Assembly (NCBI GenBank): GCA_030669465.1
Contig: DAOVDN010000045.1
Coordinates: 1-7,816, forward strand
DNA: 7,816 nt
Origin: Desulfobacterales bacterium
GTDB taxonomy: Bacteria; Desulfobacterota; Desulfobacteria; Desulfobacterales; ETH-SRB1
Reading direction: 5' to 3'
Shown here one piece after another: positions 6,695 to 7,816 of the stretch. The notes under the pieces were generated by a model, which searched no databases, was not told the DNA's origin, and worked only from the letters and a program-made list of their open reading frames with translations. The translations under genes were made by a program, and so were the position numbers. Numbering within the stretch: the first letter of the stretch is position 1; every line of letters begins with the position of its first letter.

Positions 6695-6723
6695 TTCTTA
6701 ACAAGTTGTGCCTGTTATGTCAA
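6695..6723 (-). promoter_or_regulatory. promoter of tRNA-Pro
   Basis: On the minus strand a perfect TTGACA (6718-6723) is followed after 17 bases by TAAGAA (6695-6700); shifting by one base gives AAGAAT with an 18-base gap. The -10 ends about 12 bases before the mature tRNA 5' end at 6683, a normal distance for a short leader removed by RNase P. Confidence 0.6.
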
Positions 6724-6734
6724 GTCAGGATAAT
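6706..6734 (+). promoter_or_regulatory. promoter candidate for the LD-carboxypeptidase gene
   Basis: TTGTGC (6706-6711, 3 of 6) and GATAAT (6729-6734, 5 of 6) lie 17 bases apart on the plus strand, about 40 bases before the ATG at 6776. The site overlaps the oppositely directed tRNA promoter, so the two could interfere. Confidence 0.35.
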
Positions 6735-6775
6735 GGTGTTTAGGAAATATATAAATGATGGTTTCGTAAGCGGAT

Positions 6776-7702
6776 ATGCATAATATGCCCCTCATGCCTG
6801 CAAGGCTTATGCCGGGAGATACAATCGGAATAGTTGCTCCCGCAAGCTCATTTGACATGGAGAAGTTTTATAGCGGCATAACTGTTTTGGAATCGATGGG
6901 GTTTCGTACATCTGTTCCTGATGATCTTTTTATAAAAAATGGGTACCTTGCCGGACCAGATGCTCATCGGGCTAACCTGGTGAACAGGTTTTTTGCCGAC
7001 AGGAGAATAAAGGCCATTGTTTGCGCAAGGGGCGGATACGGTTCGATCAGGATACTTTCATTATTAGATTTTGGATCCATTCGGAAAAATCCGAAAATCT
7101 TTGTTGGATTCAGTGATATATCAGCGCTTTTATCTGTGTTATATGCAAAGTGTGGTCTTGTTGCCTTTCATGGACCGATGGTAACAACTCTGGGGGATGC
7201 CGATCAAAAAACAAGGGAGGCTATATTCTCGGTTCTTTCATCAGACATGAAGCTTGAAATAAGACTTGAAAATGGTGTTACAATCAAGCATGGTTTGGCT
7301 TCAGGGCCGGTTTCAGGCGGGAATCTTACCACTTTGTGCCATCTTGTCGGAACTCCGTTTGAGCCTGACTTTAAAGGACATATACTCTTTCTTGAAGACA
7401 GGGGGGAGGAAGTTTACAGAATCGACAGGATGCTGACACAGATGAAGATTGCCGGATGTTTCGACGGGCTCGCAGGTCTTATCCTTGGTTCCTTTGAAGA
7501 CTGCGGCACTATAAATGAGATTGTCAGGATTGTGGATGACATTTTCAAGGCAGACCCTATTCCAATACTCGCTGGTTTTGAAGCAGGCCATGGAAGGAGC
7601 AATATTACAATTCCAATGGGACTTGAGGCAACCCTTGACGCTGACAGGCATTTGTTGTCATTTCATGAACCGGCAACCCGTAACGAGCAAATTGAAGATT
7701 GA
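6776..7702 (+). CDS. LD-carboxypeptidase (muramoyltetrapeptide carboxypeptidase, peptidase family S66)
   Basis: The 308-residue enzyme removes the terminal D-Ala from the cytoplasmic tetrapeptide of recycled murein. [14 protein letters not shown] (11-24) is the family's N-terminal signature. The Ser-Glu-His triad is visible: Ser113 in GFSDIS, Glu207 in [17 protein letters not shown], and His272 in [14 protein letters not shown] (84-89) and SGGNLTTL (180-187) are also conserved. Length and spacing fit E. coli LdcA and its Pseudomonas counterpart, whose triads fall at nearly the same residues. There is no signal peptide, in keeping with cytoplasmic recycling. MccF-type self-immunity proteins belong to the same family, but nothing nearby suggests a microcin. 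The first in-frame ATG (6776) follows a stop at 6767-6769 and has only a weak ribosome site; ATGs at 6785 and 6794 are possible. The last codons and the TGA are supplied by the downstream heptamer array, so the C-terminal QIED is probably not ancestral. Confidence 0.92.
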   Translation: MHNMPLMPARLMPGDTIGIVAPASSFDMEKFYSGITVLESMGFRTSVPDDLFIKNGYLAGPDAHRANLVNRFFADRRIKAIVCARGGYGSIRILSLLDFGSIRKNPKIFVGFSDISALLSVLYAKCGLVAFHGPMVTTLGDADQKTREAIFSVLSSDMKLEIRLENGVTIKHGLASGPVSGGNLTTLCHLVGTPFEPDFKGHILFLEDRGEEVYRIDRMLTQMKIAGCFDGLAGLILGSFEDCGTINEIVRIVDDIFKADPIPILAGFEAGHGRSNITIPMGLEATLDADRHLLSFHEPATRNEQIED

Positions 7703-7729
7703 AGATTGAAGATTGAAGATTGAAGATTG
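7691..7729 (+). repeat. heptamer tandem array (ATTGAAG)5.6
   Basis: Five perfect copies of the 7-base unit ATTGAAG plus four bases (ATTG) form an exact 39-base array. It begins inside the 3' end of the LD-carboxypeptidase gene and supplies that gene's stop codon at 7700-7702. Each unit contains TGA, and a 7-base period brings it into all three plus-strand frames, so translation entering from the left must stop within about 21 bases. The opposite strand has no stop in the array. Confidence 0.97.
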
Positions 7730-7753
7730 CCTGATGACTAATATCCAGCAATG

Positions 7754-7816
7754 AGAAGCTGAAAGCTGAAAGCTGAAAGCTCAAAGCTGAAAGCTGAAAG
7801 CTGAAAGCTGAAAGCT
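7754..7816 (+). repeat. heptamer tandem array (GAAAGCT)8, running off the window
   Basis: Eight in-phase GAAAGCT units fill 7761-7816, preceded by a degenerate unit AGAAGCT (7754-7760). The fourth unit (7782-7788) is CAAAGCT, a single-base variant. The array is cut by the window end, so its length is unknown. It lies 24 bases after the ATTGAAG array, and its unit differs from GAAGATT (a rotation of the first unit) at only three positions. Confidence 0.97.

Noticed and set aside
7691..7816. CRISPR array
   Set aside because: The units are 7 bases long with no spacers. These are simple tandem repeats, and no cas genes are present.

Overview
The window looks like a piece of a bacterial chromosome, probably from a sulfate-reducing or related anaerobe of the Desulfobacterota. 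This is an inference from gene content, not from a search. It rests on a selenocysteine-containing HesB/IscA-like protein, an FmdE-family protein, a CobA-HemD fusion next to hemC (siroheme and alternative heme route), an FmdB zinc ribbon with a Cys/Ser-rich tail, moderate-to-low GC, and purine-rich 7-base tandem repeats between genes.

Layout. Positions 1-205 hold the broken 3' half of a GxxExxY-family gene, followed by a short CAGGAT-type repeat. A promoter-like site (312-341) leads into a 104-codon gene (395-709). Its codon 33 is an in-frame TGA placed exactly where IscA proteins have their first iron-sulfur cysteine, and a compact hairpin lies downstream at a SECIS-like distance. Its stop overlaps the stop of a convergent FmdE-family gene (706-1305, minus). 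Positions 1306-1438 are an imperfect inverted array of GGAATTNA units. Then comes a minus-strand operon read from right to left: fmdB-like zinc ribbon (3894-4124), hemC (2974 or 2971-3894) and cobA-hemD (1439-2971). Both junctions are TGATG overlaps, and a promoter candidate lies at 4157-4185. These enzymes would turn porphobilinogen into hydroxymethylbilane, uroporphyrinogen III and then precorrin-2.

Further right are a minus-strand UDP-N-acetylhexosamine-type dehydrogenase (4217-5527), an AT-rich 240-base divergent intergenic region, and an unrecognised 268-residue soluble protein on the plus strand (5768-6574). Next come a minus-strand tRNA-Pro(GGG) (6607-6683) with its own promoter, and a plus-strand LD-carboxypeptidase of family S66 (6776-7702). 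The last codons and stop of that gene lie inside a heptamer array (ATTGAAG), and a second heptamer array (GAAAGCT) runs off the right end.

The most interesting parts are the probable selenoprotein with its recoding hairpin, the family of heptamer arrays sitting at the 3' ends of genes, and the unrecognised 268-residue protein. Apart from the tetrapyrrole operon, the neighbours look like separate housekeeping or accessory units rather than one system.
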